64,000 nt of DNA from Citrobacter freundii (GCA_003243445.1 QFQQ01000013.1:1-64000); one strand, 5' to 3'. Counted from the stretch's first letter, positions 26,346-35,482 are shown. Numbers and translations: made by a program. The notes: generated by a model not told the origin, from the sequence alone.

Positions 26346-27146
26346 ATGGAACATTTATTTACCAGCGAAAGCATTATTAGCTTTATCATTCTTGTTGTAC
26401 TGGAGATCGTACTCGGTATTGATAACGTGATTTTCGTCAGCATCATTCTCAATCGTCTTCCTAAAAAAGATCAGAACGCGGCGCGCCGCCTCTGGATGAT
26501 CACCGGCATTATTTCCCGAAGTCTTTTACTGATGGCATTGGGATGGTTGCTGAAACAAAAAGGCAAAGCTGTATTCTCTATCGGGGACAAGGGCTTTGAT
26601 CTTGCCAGCATCGTTATGCTTGCCGGAGGTATCTTCCTTATTTATAAATCTGTCAGGGAGATCCATCATAAACTTGAAGGCGAGGATCCAAATGAATCTT
26701 CACTCAAGAAAAAACCGCTGAGCTTTGGCAAAGCCATCGTTCAGATCATGGTGATCGATGCGGTGTTCTCTTTCGACAGCATTATCACTGCCGGTGGTAC
26801 AGCACAATATGTACCGATCATGATCGCGGCGGTAGTGATCGCCATGATCGTAATGTTCCTGTTCAGCCCTGCTATTGCCGGCTTTATACAGAAACACCCG
26901 ACATTGAAAATGCTCGCGCTATCCTTTCTCGTGATGATCGGTCTCAGTCTTGTAATTGAAGGATGGGACAGTGAACGGGCGCATGATCTTCACCTGAAGA
27001 ACTATATCTATTTTGGTATGGCTTTCTCCTTTATCGTGGAAATGCTCAACATGGTGATGATGAAGAAAGCTGCAAGAAAAGTGGTAAAGCTGAACGAGCC
27101 ACGTCTGCAAGAAACGGAAACGAACGAATCAGACCAGGCAAAGTAA
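26346..27146 (+). CDS. TerC family integral membrane protein
   Basis: The 266-residue protein has seven or eight predicted membrane helices. The two family signatures are LEIVLGIDNVIF (residues about 18-29) and VIDAVFSFDSIITAGG (about 136-151), each with acidic residues inside membrane segments that are thought to coordinate metal. TerC proteins are linked to metal-ion homeostasis at the membrane, including manganese export in some bacteria, as well as tellurite resistance. No other ter gene is nearby, which argues against a tellurite operon. The last 18 bases overlap the convergent rsmE gene. Confidence 0.85.
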   Translation: MEHLFTSESIISFIILVVLEIVLGIDNVIFVSIILNRLPKKDQNAARRLWMITGIISRSLLLMALGWLLKQKGKAVFSIGDKGFDLASIVMLAGGIFLIYKSVREIHHKLEGEDPNESSLKKKPLSFGKAIVQIMVIDAVFSFDSIITAGGTAQYVPIMIAAVVIAMIVMFLFSPAIAGFIQKHPTLKMLALSFLVMIGLSLVIEGWDSERAHDLHLKNYIYFGMAFSFIVEMLNMVMMKKAARKVVKLNEPRLQETETNESDQAK

Positions 27147-27848
27147 ACTCGCGGCAACCACACCGGCTGTTTCCGCGCGGAGCCTTGTATCGCCTAAAGT
27201 AACAGGCCTGAATTGCGCGGACAATGCAAGGGAAATTTCGTCATATGTAAAATCCCCTTCCGGACCGATCAATATTAAGCGGCTGCCCACCGGGGCGGCC
27301 GCTAATTCGTTTACAAGAGGAAACTTTTCTTCCTCTTCACAATGCGCAATGAATTTATGATCGATCTGCTGTACATCCTGCTGCGCAAATAACTTATCAT
27401 ACGCCAATGGTTCCTGCAAGACCGGCAACCAGGTTTGCTGCGATTGCAGCATTGCACTGACCAGTATTTGCTGCAGCCTGTCGTGACGGAATTTATCTTT
27501 CTCCGTTCTTGCACCGATCAAAGGAATAATTTCGGTAACGCCCAGCTCTGTTGCTTTCTCCAAAAACCATTCAAAGCGGTTGGTGTTTTTCAGTAAAGAA
27601 ATAGCAATAACGACTTTTCTACCGGCAGCCGGATTGATCACCACTTGCTCCACCTGTACACTGCAATGTTTCTTGTGATTGTCGGAAATGACTGCTGTTA
27701 ACAAATGACCTTTACCATCTGTGAGATTCAATTTCTCACCGTTCAGCATTCTTAATACCTGCACTACATGCCGCGATGTGTCTTCATCCAGCACGATGGT
27801 TTTCTGATCAGAATTGTACGTTGGGATATAAAAGAAAGGAAGTGTCAC
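27129..27848 (-). CDS. rsmE: 16S rRNA (uracil1498-N3)-methyltransferase
   Basis: The 239-residue protein has an N-terminal PUA-like domain (FFYIPTYNS to about residue 70) and a C-terminal SPOUT knot with LKNTNRFEWFLEKATELGV, LILIGPEGDFTYDEI and LGDTRLRAETAGVVAASLL, which form the trefoil-knot SAM site. It methylates U1498 of 16S rRNA in the assembled 30S subunit. Length and motifs are normal. The 3' end overlaps terC tail-to-tail by 18 bases, so the two mRNAs would be complementary there. Confidence 0.92.
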   Translation of the reverse strand: MTLPFFYIPTYNSDQKTIVLDEDTSRHVVQVLRMLNGEKLNLTDGKGHLLTAVISDNHKKHCSVQVEQVVINPAAGRKVVIAISLLKNTNRFEWFLEKATELGVTEIIPLIGARTEKDKFRHDRLQQILVSAMLQSQQTWLPVLQEPLAYDKLFAQQDVQQIDHKFIAHCEEEEKFPLVNELAAAPVGSRLILIGPEGDFTYDEISLALSAQFRPVTLGDTRLRAETAGVVAASLLCLV

Positions 27849-27979
27849 GTGTTGAAATTAGAACACGAATTTACTTCAATTAATGTTGAATTTGTATTAG
27901 TCAGGGAGCTCGTTTATCATCCGGGCGCAGCAAAAACGATAACTCAGGTTGAAGCCGGGCATCAAACATCGATCATCCC

Positions 27980-29560
27980 CTAGAACGGCGCACCTTCATC
28001 ATCATCACTCAGATTATTCATCTTACTTCCTGTCTGGATGTACAGCTTTTCGCCGCCGCCACCATTTCCGCCGCTGTCACCTCCGACAGGCGTCCAGCTA
28101 CCCGATGGCAGGCCGATGCCGCCATACGGATCTTCTTCCCATCCGATGAACTTTTGTATATGCAGTAATGCTTTCAGCTTGATTGTTTCGAGCGAACCGT
28201 TACGGTGTTTTGCAATCTTCACTTCAGTCAGACCTTTGATATTCTCTCCTTCTGCGCTTTGACTGATATCATAATACTCAGGACGATAAAGGAACATTAC
28301 CATGTCCGCATCCTGTTCGATCGCACCCGATTCACGAAGGTCACTCAGTTGGGGAACGCGGCTTCCTTCCTTTGATCCACGTTGTTCTACGGCACGGCTT
28401 AACTGAGAGAGTGCGATGATGGGCACGCTCAGTTCTTTTGCCAGACCTTTGAGGTTACGTGAGATCGTACTGATCTCCTGCTCACGGTTGGTGCCTTTGC
28501 CTTCACCGGATCCACTCATCAGCTGAAGGTAATCGATGATGATCATGCCGATGTTATGCTTATTCTTTAAACGGCGGCATTTTGCGCGAAGCTCGAAGAT
28601 GTTCAATGCAGCAGAGTCATCTATAAACAGCGGCGCTTGCGCCAGGCGTTGGATACCGCGTGCATACAATTGCTTCATTTCATGTTCTTCCATTTTACCA
28701 CGCGCGATCTTCTCCAGCCAGATCTCACTTTCCGCGGAGAGGATACGTTGTACCAGCTGCGCGGCGCTCATCTCAAGGGAAAACACGGCAACACCGGTCG
28801 GCTTGGTCGGGTGCATTGCTGCGTTACGCGCTAGGTTCAGCGCGAACGCGGTTTTACCCACGGCAGGACGGGCAGCGAGGATGATCAGATCCGTATTCTG
28901 CCAACCATAAGTTACTTTATCCAGTTCAGCAAAACCGGATGGGACACCGGTGATATCTTCATTCCGCTGACGCAGGTCTTCGATACGTTTGATCGTGTTG
29001 ACCAGTACGCTATCGATCGTGTTATAGTCTTTGCGAAGGTGATTGTTGGTGATCTCGAACAGTTTACTTTCTGCATCATCCAGCAGATCGAATACATCTG
29101 TTGAATCTTCATAAGCATCACCGATGATCTCACCACTGATGCGGATCAGTTCCCGTTGAATAAATTTCTGCAGGATGATCCTTGAGTGTGCTTCGATGTG
29201 CGCGGCAGACACAACCGAGTTGGTCAGTTTGGTCACATAGTATGCGCCGCCAACCAGTTCCAGTTCGTTGCGGCTGCGTAATTCTTCTGCAACCGTGAGA
29301 ATATCGATCGGCTGGCTTTTATTGGCCAGTGCCTGTATCGCATTGAAGATCCGCTGATGAGCTTCCACATAAAAACACTCCGCTTTCAGGATCTCGATCA
29401 CTACGTCGAACGCATTTTTTTCCAGCATCATCGCACCAAGCACCGCTTCTTCCAGTTCTTTTGCCTGCGGGGGTACTTTACCATAGACCATCGTGCCAAG
29501 ATCAAATGAGGGCTTCTTCTTCTGCTGCTTGCGGTCTTTATTCAGGTTAGTCAAGTCCAT
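27980..29560 (-). CDS. dnaB: Replicative DNA helicase
   Basis: The protein has 526 residues from ATG 29560 (MDLTNLNKDRKQ); an upstream TTG at 29605 is less likely. The N-terminal DnaB domain (about residues 25-135, PPQAKELEEAVLGAMML) is followed by the RecA-like motor with Walker A ARPAVGKTAFAL, Walker B IIIDYLQLMSG and the motif PIIALSQLSRAVEQR. It unwinds DNA at the replication fork. The C-terminus carries a low-complexity Gly- and Ser-rich tail (GGDSGGNGGGGEK) before the acidic end DDDEGAPF. No intein or insertion is visible. Confidence 0.95.
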   Translation of the reverse strand: MDLTNLNKDRKQQKKKPSFDLGTMVYGKVPPQAKELEEAVLGAMMLEKNAFDVVIEILKAECFYVEAHQRIFNAIQALANKSQPIDILTVAEELRSRNELELVGGAYYVTKLTNSVVSAAHIEAHSRIILQKFIQRELIRISGEIIGDAYEDSTDVFDLLDDAESKLFEITNNHLRKDYNTIDSVLVNTIKRIEDLRQRNEDITGVPSGFAELDKVTYGWQNTDLIILAARPAVGKTAFALNLARNAAMHPTKPTGVAVFSLEMSAAQLVQRILSAESEIWLEKIARGKMEEHEMKQLYARGIQRLAQAPLFIDDSAALNIFELRAKCRRLKNKHNIGMIIIDYLQLMSGSGEGKGTNREQEISTISRNLKGLAKELSVPIIALSQLSRAVEQRGSKEGSRVPQLSDLRESGAIEQDADMVMFLYRPEYYDISQSAEGENIKGLTEVKIAKHRNGSLETIKLKALLHIQKFIGWEEDPYGGIGLPSGSWTPVGGDSGGNGGGGEKLYIQTGSKMNNLSDDDEGAPF

Positions 29561-30105
29561 CGTTCGGTTATAGCGATAAAGAGTTAAACCATTAGTTTGC
29601 ACCAATGACTTTTGGGTTAGTATTCCAGCCTTGCTTTAAGAAAATATTATCTCTGTGTTATCGGAATGTTCCCGTAGTCAGACAGCGAAAATAGACCTGA
29701 AAAACGACAGTCGGGGTCTTTCGACATAATTTTTCTTTTCGCACCAAGTTTTCACGCTGTTTGGCGGGTTATCCACATTTGCCGATGTCCGATGATCGAT
29801 GGCCGATGTCCGACCGTGTTTCGCATAAAGACTTTTGCTGTCTGAACATTCACGAAATCAATACTATCCAAGTCATTGTATTCGAAAAGCTCACTAAAAT
29901 TAGGAACAATTCTGTTAAGATAAAGTTGCGGTCATCTCTTCTGCAAAATTCAAACACTTCTATCGACCATCGAACATCGATCATCGAACATCTGGATACC
30001 GGCACAATAAATGCCCGCAAAAATCAGTTCCTTTATCATCTCTTTCCCTGACCAGCCAAGCTGCCCGATCGTGTTTTATTATTAACTGATTAAAAAACAA
30101 TAGAT
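29561..30105. repeat. 545-base divergent gap holding an ATCGAAC-class word palindrome
   Basis: The left arm (29781-29815) is built of GCCGATGTCC, GATGATCGAT and GGCCGATGTCC. The right arm (29962-29994) is ATCGACC, ATCGAAC, ATCGATC and ATCGAAC with a strict 7-base period. The loop is about 146 bases, the longest in the window. The rest of the gap must hold the dnaB promoter on the minus strand and that of the next gene on the plus strand. I see no coding region; short frames here lack coding character. Confidence 0.75.
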
Positions 30106-30615
30106 ATGGATAAATTTCAGGTTGGCAGCCCTTTAAGGTCTGTTTTAACACAGGCCGAAAACAACACCACGCTTTGGATCGGTCATTTGCAGACCGACCC
30201 TACCGATCATTTCGGAGGACAAACCTTTATCTGCCCGGATGAAGGGCAGCTGGATAACATTCAGCTATTTGCATCGTCTGTACATTCTCCGGGGGATATA
30301 CAACTAACGCTGCATGAGTTCGACCCCGTTCATAAAACCTGGGGACCTTCACTCGCCAATTGCACAACGCATGTCCATAAAGAAGACGATCATCAATGGA
30401 TCCGCTTTTCCTTCCCAACCCTTGCACTGAAAAAATCATCGGCTTATGGTTTCCGCGTAAAAGCAACGCATGGAATGATCGGCCTTGGTGAAGCGGCATG
30501 CGATAACCAGCATCCGTTTACATTCGGACATGAATGGAACGCGGATTCAATAGATCAGAAGGGACATTTTTATTCGTATTTCAGTCTGGCGTTTAAGGTG
30601 GAAATGAGAGCGTGA
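30106..30615 (+). CDS. Hypothetical protein, probable beta-sandwich
   Basis: I do not recognise this 169-residue protein. There is no signal peptide and there are no membrane segments. It is rich in aromatic, histidine and polar residues (TTLWIGHLQTDPTDHFGGQTF, LTLHEFDPVHKTWG, HFYSYFSLAFKVEMRA) with alternating strand-like stretches, like carbohydrate-binding or DUF4082-type jelly-roll modules. Coding character is good and it has its own gap on each side. The neighbours give no hint of function. Confidence 0.65.
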   Translation: MDKFQVGSPLRSVLTQAENNTTLWIGHLQTDPTDHFGGQTFICPDEGQLDNIQLFASSVHSPGDIQLTLHEFDPVHKTWGPSLANCTTHVHKEDDHQWIRFSFPTLALKKSSAYGFRVKATHGMIGLGEAACDNQHPFTFGHEWNADSIDQKGHFYSYFSLAFKVEMRA

Positions 30616-30629
30616 GGGAGCAGCGAATG

Positions 30630-30710
30630 TTTGAGAGGTTTCATAGGTTTAATAGGTTTCATAGGTTCTTTATATGGTAAATCTCTCAAACTTATGAAAC
30701 CTCTCAAACC
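30630..30710. repeat. Word palindrome, GTTTCATAG / GTTTGAGAG class
   Basis: The left arm (30630-30668) reads GTTTGAGAG, GTTTCATAG, GTTTAATAG and GTTTCATAG with a 9-base period. The right arm (30681-30710) has CTCTCAAAC, TTATGAAAC and CTCTCAAAC. The loop is about 12 bases. It fills the 104-base gap between two convergent genes and could terminate both. Confidence 0.8.
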
Positions 30711-30719
30711 TGCCTCCCC

Positions 30720-31937
30720 CTAACGCCTGTTCCCAAACCCTTTCAGGAAGTTCAACGCCGCAATCACGTTACCTCCTTTTGTAATGGTTCCGCTGAAATG
30801 CCTGCCAAATGCAAACGTCAGTCGCTGATTGTTGCCCAGATCATATTCAGCGTTCATCACAAACCTCCAGGATGGGTCGATCGTATTTTTGTTCAGCACG
30901 CTCCTGTAAATTCCTTCCGCGCTTAATGCAAACCTGCTTTTGGGATTGTTATAAATGATCCTTGCACCGGCATCAAGCGTGGATATATCGGCGCGTTTGA
31001 TCATATTGGCATCATCGGCAAAGATCTTTTTTGGATTGAACAGGTATCTTGCCAGACCGAGTATGGCAAAACCTGACTGATAGTTTCCACCAAATGTCAG
31101 CCATGCTCCGCCGTTATGAATGTTGGACTGACTGAATATTTTATCTACATACTCCAGCGTTAATCCCCCGGCAAAATCAACAAAGAAACCAAAGCGTTCT
31201 ATTTTGAAACTCTGCGCTTTTGTTTTGAGCAATTCCAGGCGCGAGCGTACCAGTTCATGTTGCTGTACAATATCACTCCTGTATCCTTCCTGCAGGTTTT
31301 CCATTTTTTTGCTGATGGCGATAAAAGCCGTATCGTTCACATTGCCGCCGTTCTGTTCAAGGATCTTTCTTCTGGCTTCAGCAAGTGACTGATAAGCTTT
31401 GCTGGTGTCGAGCGTGGATTTCAATGTTTCACCAACTTCAGTGGCCACCTGGCCCGCCAGCAGTGTGATCGTATCAAGCATCGCTGTGGTGGCTGCGCTG
31501 AAAGAACCACGTTTCAGTGAGAACTTTATGCCGAATGAATTATAAAAGTTGGCAGGATTGTATTCTTTGGATGTTGAATCATTACCGCGCACAGCCGTTG
31601 AAAAAACAAATGTCTGACGGAATACATCACTGAATTTTTTTGAATCCATTTTATCCGTTGTGAGCCCTTTCGCCCTGAACAGCCAGAATGGAGCAAGATC
31701 AACCGCATAGTTTGATGGAAGGATCGAATTGTTATTGGAAGCACTTTGAAGCGAAGCCATGAAAGCGGAGACATCACTTGGCTTTTCAATATCACTGGTT
31801 GCAAAGCCGAGCAGGTTGGCACCCGGTGAACTTGGCGCGCGCAAGAGGTCGAGCTTTACTTTTGTTGTATCATCTTCCTGTGCAAATGCAATATTTATTG
31901 CTGAGCATAGACCCAGCATTAGTAAAAGTTTTCTCAT
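30720..31937 (-). CDS. Hypothetical secreted protein, possible outer-membrane barrel
   Basis: The 405-residue protein has a signal peptide (MRKLLLMLGLCSAINIAFAQ). A central helical, coiled-coil-like region (about residues 160-240, ETLKSTLDTSKAYQSLAEA and QEGYRSDIVQQHELVRSRLELL) lies between beta-rich parts. The C-terminal half has barrel-like strands (RFGFFVDFAGGLTLEYV, RLTFAFGRHFSGT). I do not recognise a family. It is the second gene of a two-gene unit, five bases after the 138-residue protein gene. Confidence 0.65.
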   Translation of the reverse strand: MRKLLLMLGLCSAINIAFAQEDDTTKVKLDLLRAPSSPGANLLGFATSDIEKPSDVSAFMASLQSASNNNSILPSNYAVDLAPFWLFRAKGLTTDKMDSKKFSDVFRQTFVFSTAVRGNDSTSKEYNPANFYNSFGIKFSLKRGSFSAATTAMLDTITLLAGQVATEVGETLKSTLDTSKAYQSLAEARRKILEQNGGNVNDTAFIAISKKMENLQEGYRSDIVQQHELVRSRLELLKTKAQSFKIERFGFFVDFAGGLTLEYVDKIFSQSNIHNGGAWLTFGGNYQSGFAILGLARYLFNPKKIFADDANMIKRADISTLDAGARIIYNNPKSRFALSAEGIYRSVLNKNTIDPSWRFVMNAEYDLGNNQRLTFAFGRHFSGTITKGGNVIAALNFLKGFGNRR

Positions 31938-31942
31938 GGCAG

Positions 31943-32359
31943 TTACAGTTTAAAGAATTCGATGGATGAACTGAAGATTGCACTGTCGCCTTCGTTCTTC
32001 ACGACCTTGAACAGAGGATACTCAATGAATTTAAAACCACCCCGCAGGCGGATGATCGATTCCACATTGTTGGTATCTTTTGATGTATCGACCATTACCG
32101 TGGTGATGAGGACCTTTTTACCGTTGAGATTTTTATTTGCACCGAGCGGAAATTCATCGACTGAACCCTTCTTTCCCTTTACAATGGTATTATCGCCGAG
32201 AATGATGTCTGTAACAGCTGTCTGCTCGGGAGCTCCAACAATGATCTCCAGCGTTACATCCCGGGAGCTTCCGTCGATCAGGTAAACCGTGTCAAGCGTA
32301 GTCTTTTCCTCAAAAGCAGCATCGATGGTTTTAGCGATGCTTTTCGCTGATTTTGTCAT
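31943..32359 (-). CDS. Hypothetical protein, operon partner of the secreted protein
   Basis: The 138-residue protein has no signal peptide and no cysteine. It is rich in beta-branched residues (DVTLEIIVGAPEQTAVTDII, NLNGKKVLITTVMVD, GGFKFIEYPLFKVV), which suggests a small beta-sandwich. I do not recognise it. It precedes the 405-residue secreted protein gene by five bases, so the two are co-transcribed and probably act together. Confidence 0.6.
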   Translation of the reverse strand: MTKSAKSIAKTIDAAFEEKTTLDTVYLIDGSSRDVTLEIIVGAPEQTAVTDIILGDNTIVKGKKGSVDEFPLGANKNLNGKKVLITTVMVDTSKDTNNVESIIRLRGGFKFIEYPLFKVVKNEGDSAIFSSSIEFFKL

Positions 32360-32390
32360 AAATAAGATTTAATAAGCCAAATTACAACTA

Positions 32391-32511
32391 TTCGATGTTC
32401 GATGATGGATGGCCGAATGGTCGCACTCCTTTTATTTGTAGTTCAAAACGACCATCCGGATAAACGATCAGGTTGCAGCAAGCGATCATCGAACATCGAC
32501 CATCGAACATC
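32391..32511. repeat. Word palindrome, ATCGAAC class
   Basis: The left arm (32391-32422) is TTCGATGTTCGATGATGGATGG. The right arm (32482-32511) is GATCATCGAACATCGACC and ATCGAACATC. The loop of about 60 bases also contains a short pair (ATGGTCG with CGACCAT). It lies between divergent genes just upstream of the pheT promoter box. It uses the same vocabulary as 29781-29994 and the half element near 35455-35480. Confidence 0.8.
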
Positions 32512-32549
32512 CCTGCATACCGCGGCCATCAAACCATCGCTCTTTTGCT

Positions 32550-32557
32550 TATCTTTG
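32550..32557 (+). promoter_or_regulatory. -7 box of the pheT gene
   Basis: TATCTTTG matches TAnnTTTG exactly, 26 bases before the ATG at 32584. The -33 region is weak, with no TTG at the right spacing. Confidence 0.5.
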
Positions 32558-32583
32558 CCCCTCTAAAAAGAACATAACGAACA

Positions 32584-35010
32584 ATGACGATCTCTTATAA
32601 ATGGTTGAGTGAATATCTCCCTGTAGCTGTAGAGCCGGAAAGATTGAGCCGCATTCTTACTTCAATCGGACTGGAAGTGGAAAGCCTGCATAAATATGAA
32701 GAAGCAAAAGGCGGCTTGAAAGGTTTGGTGATCGGAGAAGTGCTGACGACTGAGAAACATCCGAACGCAGATAAGCTGACTCTTACAACGGTAAATGTCG
32801 GCGGCGCGGCACCGCTGCAGATCGTTTGCGGTGCGCCAAACGTGGCAGCTGGTCAGAAAGTGGTGGTGGCGCCGGTTGGTGCAACCATCTATCCCGTCAG
32901 TGGCGAGCCGTTGACAATGAAACTGGCAAAGATCCGTGGCTCCGAAAGCCAGGGTATGATCTGCGCGGAAGATGAGATCGGTTTGGGAGACTCACACGCC
33001 GGCATTATGGTCCTGCCGGCAGATCTGAAACCAGGCACCGCTGCTGCAGACTACTTCAAACCATATGATGATTTCATTTATGAAATAGGCCTCACACCAA
33101 ACCGGATGGACGCCATGAGCCATTGGGGTGTCGCAAGAGATGTGTGCGCTTATCTCTCCCATCATGATAAAAAAGAGCTGAAGCCAAAACTGCCAAACAG
33201 CAATGGTTTCAAAACCGATAATACTTCGCTGAAGATCCAGGTGAAAGTTGAAAATGAAAAAGCCTGTCCGCGCTACTCGGGTGTGAGCATTGCAAATGTA
33301 AAGATCGCTGAGTCGCCCAAATGGCTGCAGCAGCGATTGAAATCGATAGGCCTGCGCCCGATCAATAATATTGTTGATATCACCAATTTCATTCAGCATG
33401 AAACAGGACAGCCATTGCATGCGTTTGACGCAGACAAGATCGCTGGTCAGACCGTGATCGTAAAGAACCTGGAAGATGGCACGCCTTTCATCACCCTTGA
33501 TGAAAAAGAACGCAAACTCAGCAGCGAAGACCTGATGATCTGCGATGAAAAAGAAGGCATGTGTATCGCGGGTGTGTTTGGTGGAATGCATAGTGGTGTA
33601 ACGGATTCAACAAAGAATATCTTTTTGGAAAGTGCCTGCTTCGATCCGATCACGATCCGCAAAACCTCTTTCCGCCACGGCTTGCGTACCGATGCTGCCA
33701 CAAGATTTGAAAAAGGAACAGATATTTCCGCAACGGTAAATGTGCTGAAACGAGCCGCCAACCTGATCAAAGAAATTTGTGGCGGAGAGATCGCTTCTGA
33801 TATTGTTGATATCTATCCGGAGAAAATGGAAAAAATGCAGGTGGCGATCAAATATCATTACCTGAAAAAGCTGAGCGGGAAGAATTATCATCCTGACTCT
33901 GTAAAAAACATCCTGGTCAGCCTCGGATTTGAGATCGTAAAAGAAGGCATCGATGAATTACGTGTTGCCGTCCCTTATCATAAACCGGATATCAGCCTGC
34001 CTGCTGATCTGGTAGAGGAAGTGCTGCGGATTGATGGTCTGGATAATGTGGAGATCCCTGAAGCGATCACCATCACCCCATCCACAGAAGATAATTATGC
34101 CACGGAAGTTTACCGCGAAAAAGCGGCTAACTACCTGGTCGGTCTTGGCTTCTTTGAGATCATGACGAACTCGATCACCAACTCTGCTTATTTCAGTGAA
34201 GCGGAACTGGAAGGTTCAGTAAAAATGCTGAATAATCTCAGTGCAGAGCTCAACATCCTGCGGCCGTTTATGCTGGAAACAGGACTGGAAGCGATCTCAC
34301 ATAACCTGAACCGCCGTAATTATGACCTGCGTTTCTTTGAATATGGTAAAACCTATCATACCAAAGGAAGCGGCAAGTATCGCGAGCCCGAGCATCTGTG
34401 TTTGTATATCACCGGTAAAAACCAGGAAGACAGCTGGCGTGGTAAAGGCGCTGCCGCTGATTTCTATGTGCTGAAAGGCGCAGTGAATAACCTGCTGCAG
34501 TTGCTGGGCGCCAATTCGGTGAACTGGCAATTACTGCAGCATCCGAAATTTGAGACCGGCCTGGAAGGAAGTATCAACGGGGAAGTGGTGATACAAATGG
34601 GTGCTGTTCATAAAAAATCACTGGCGCGTTTTGACATTAAACAGCCGGTGTTCTTTGCCGATCTGAACTGGGATATATTGTCCAAGCTGGCTGCCGGTTT
34701 CAAACCAGCATTCCAGGCGATTCCAAAGTTCCCTGCGGTTCAGCGTGACCTGGCGATCGTTGTAGGCCGCCAGCTGACCTATGGCGAAGTAGAAAAAGCG
34801 GTTCAAAAGATCAAACTGAACAAACTTCAGCAGTTGAACCTGTTTGATATTTTTGAAAGCGATAAGCTTGGTAAGGATAAAAAATCAATGGCGATCAGTT
34901 TTACTTTCCTTGATGAAGAAAAGACATTAACGGATAAGGAAATTGACGCCTGGATGAATAAGATCATGACGACGCTGGAGAAGGAGTTGTCAGCCGAGAT
35001 CCGTAAGTAA
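32584..35010 (+). CDS. pheT: Phenylalanine-tRNA ligase beta subunit
   Basis: The 808-residue subunit has the full bacterial domain order: the EMAP-type tRNA-binding domain near residues 40-150 (LVIGEVLTTEKHPNADKLTL), the B3/B4 editing domain (residues about 200-380), B5 (residues about 400-475), the catalytic-like core (GFFEIMTNSITNSAYF) and the C-terminal ferredoxin-like anticodon-binding domain (FPAVQRDLAIVV to the end). With PheS it charges tRNA-Phe. pheS is not adjacent. The stop codon is the first part of a long palindrome. Confidence 0.95.
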   Translation: MTISYKWLSEYLPVAVEPERLSRILTSIGLEVESLHKYEEAKGGLKGLVIGEVLTTEKHPNADKLTLTTVNVGGAAPLQIVCGAPNVAAGQKVVVAPVGATIYPVSGEPLTMKLAKIRGSESQGMICAEDEIGLGDSHAGIMVLPADLKPGTAAADYFKPYDDFIYEIGLTPNRMDAMSHWGVARDVCAYLSHHDKKELKPKLPNSNGFKTDNTSLKIQVKVENEKACPRYSGVSIANVKIAESPKWLQQRLKSIGLRPINNIVDITNFIQHETGQPLHAFDADKIAGQTVIVKNLEDGTPFITLDEKERKLSSEDLMICDEKEGMCIAGVFGGMHSGVTDSTKNIFLESACFDPITIRKTSFRHGLRTDAATRFEKGTDISATVNVLKRAANLIKEICGGEIASDIVDIYPEKMEKMQVAIKYHYLKKLSGKNYHPDSVKNILVSLGFEIVKEGIDELRVAVPYHKPDISLPADLVEEVLRIDGLDNVEIPEAITITPSTEDNYATEVYREKAANYLVGLGFFEIMTNSITNSAYFSEAELEGSVKMLNNLSAELNILRPFMLETGLEAISHNLNRRNYDLRFFEYGKTYHTKGSGKYREPEHLCLYITGKNQEDSWRGKGAAADFYVLKGAVNNLLQLLGANSVNWQLLQHPKFETGLEGSINGEVVIQMGAVHKKSLARFDIKQPVFFADLNWDILSKLAAGFKPAFQAIPKFPAVQRDLAIVVGRQLTYGEVEKAVQKIKLNKLQQLNLFDIFESDKLGKDKKSMAISFTFLDEEKTLTDKEIDAWMNKIMTTLEKELSAEIRK

Positions 35011-35116
35011 AGTAAAAAGTCAAAATTAAAAAGTAAAAAATAAAACCCTCATTTGAAGTAAACGTTTTCTATCGAAGAGTTTATAGTTTTTACTTTTTAA
35101 TTTTGACTTTTTACTT
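35010..35116. repeat. Word palindrome, AAGTAAAAAGTC class, with perfect 30-bp arms
   Basis: The left arm 35010-35039 is the exact reverse complement of the right arm 35087-35116, 30 bases without mismatch, around a 47-base loop. The arm is built of AAGTAAAAAGTC, AAAATTAAAAAG and TAAAAA words. It begins on the last base of the pheT stop codon. Four other loci carry the same vocabulary. Confidence 0.9.
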
Positions 35117-35146
35117 CAAGCACGGTTTTTGAATAACACGCTCAAC

Positions 35147-35434
35147 ATGTCTGCCGGAGAAGAACAAATAAAAAGGATTCACGAGAAGCTGCAGCAATTG
35201 CTGAAGCAATATGCGAGCCTGCAAAAGGAGAATCAGTTGTTGCGTGACGAGCTGGAGGCGACGCAGAAACAGATCAGCCAGTACCAGGGGACCACGGAAA
35301 ATCTGAAGCAACAGATCTCTATCCTGCAGCTGGGCAGCAGCCAGATGAGTGAGGAGGACAAGAAGGAATTCGAAAAAAAGATCAACACCTATATCAAGGA
35401 GATCGACCGCGCGATCGCAATGCTAAGCGAGTAG
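35147..35434 (+). CDS. Coiled-coil protein between pheT and zapA, possible division factor
   Basis: The 95-residue protein starts at ATG 35147; a TTG six codons upstream is in the palindrome flank. Residues about 8-65 form a strong coiled coil (QIKRIHEKLQQLLKQYASLQ, ENQLLRDELEATQKQI), followed by QMSEEDKKEFEKKINTYIKEIDR. It resembles the ZapB-like or FtsB-like small coiled-coil proteins that sit next to zapA in Bacteroidota and may bind ZapA. The exact family is unsure. Confidence 0.75.
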   Translation: MSAGEEQIKRIHEKLQQLLKQYASLQKENQLLRDELEATQKQISQYQGTTENLKQQISILQLGSSQMSEEDKKEFEKKINTYIKEIDRAIAMLSE

Positions 35435-35482
35435 GGCCGGGCGCGGGTTTCCGAACATCGCGCATCGACCATCTAACATCCA

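Noticed and set aside
26346..27146. Tellurite-resistance locus
   Set aside because: Only a lone TerC-family gene is present, without terA, terB, terD or terZ. Metal homeostasis is a better guess.
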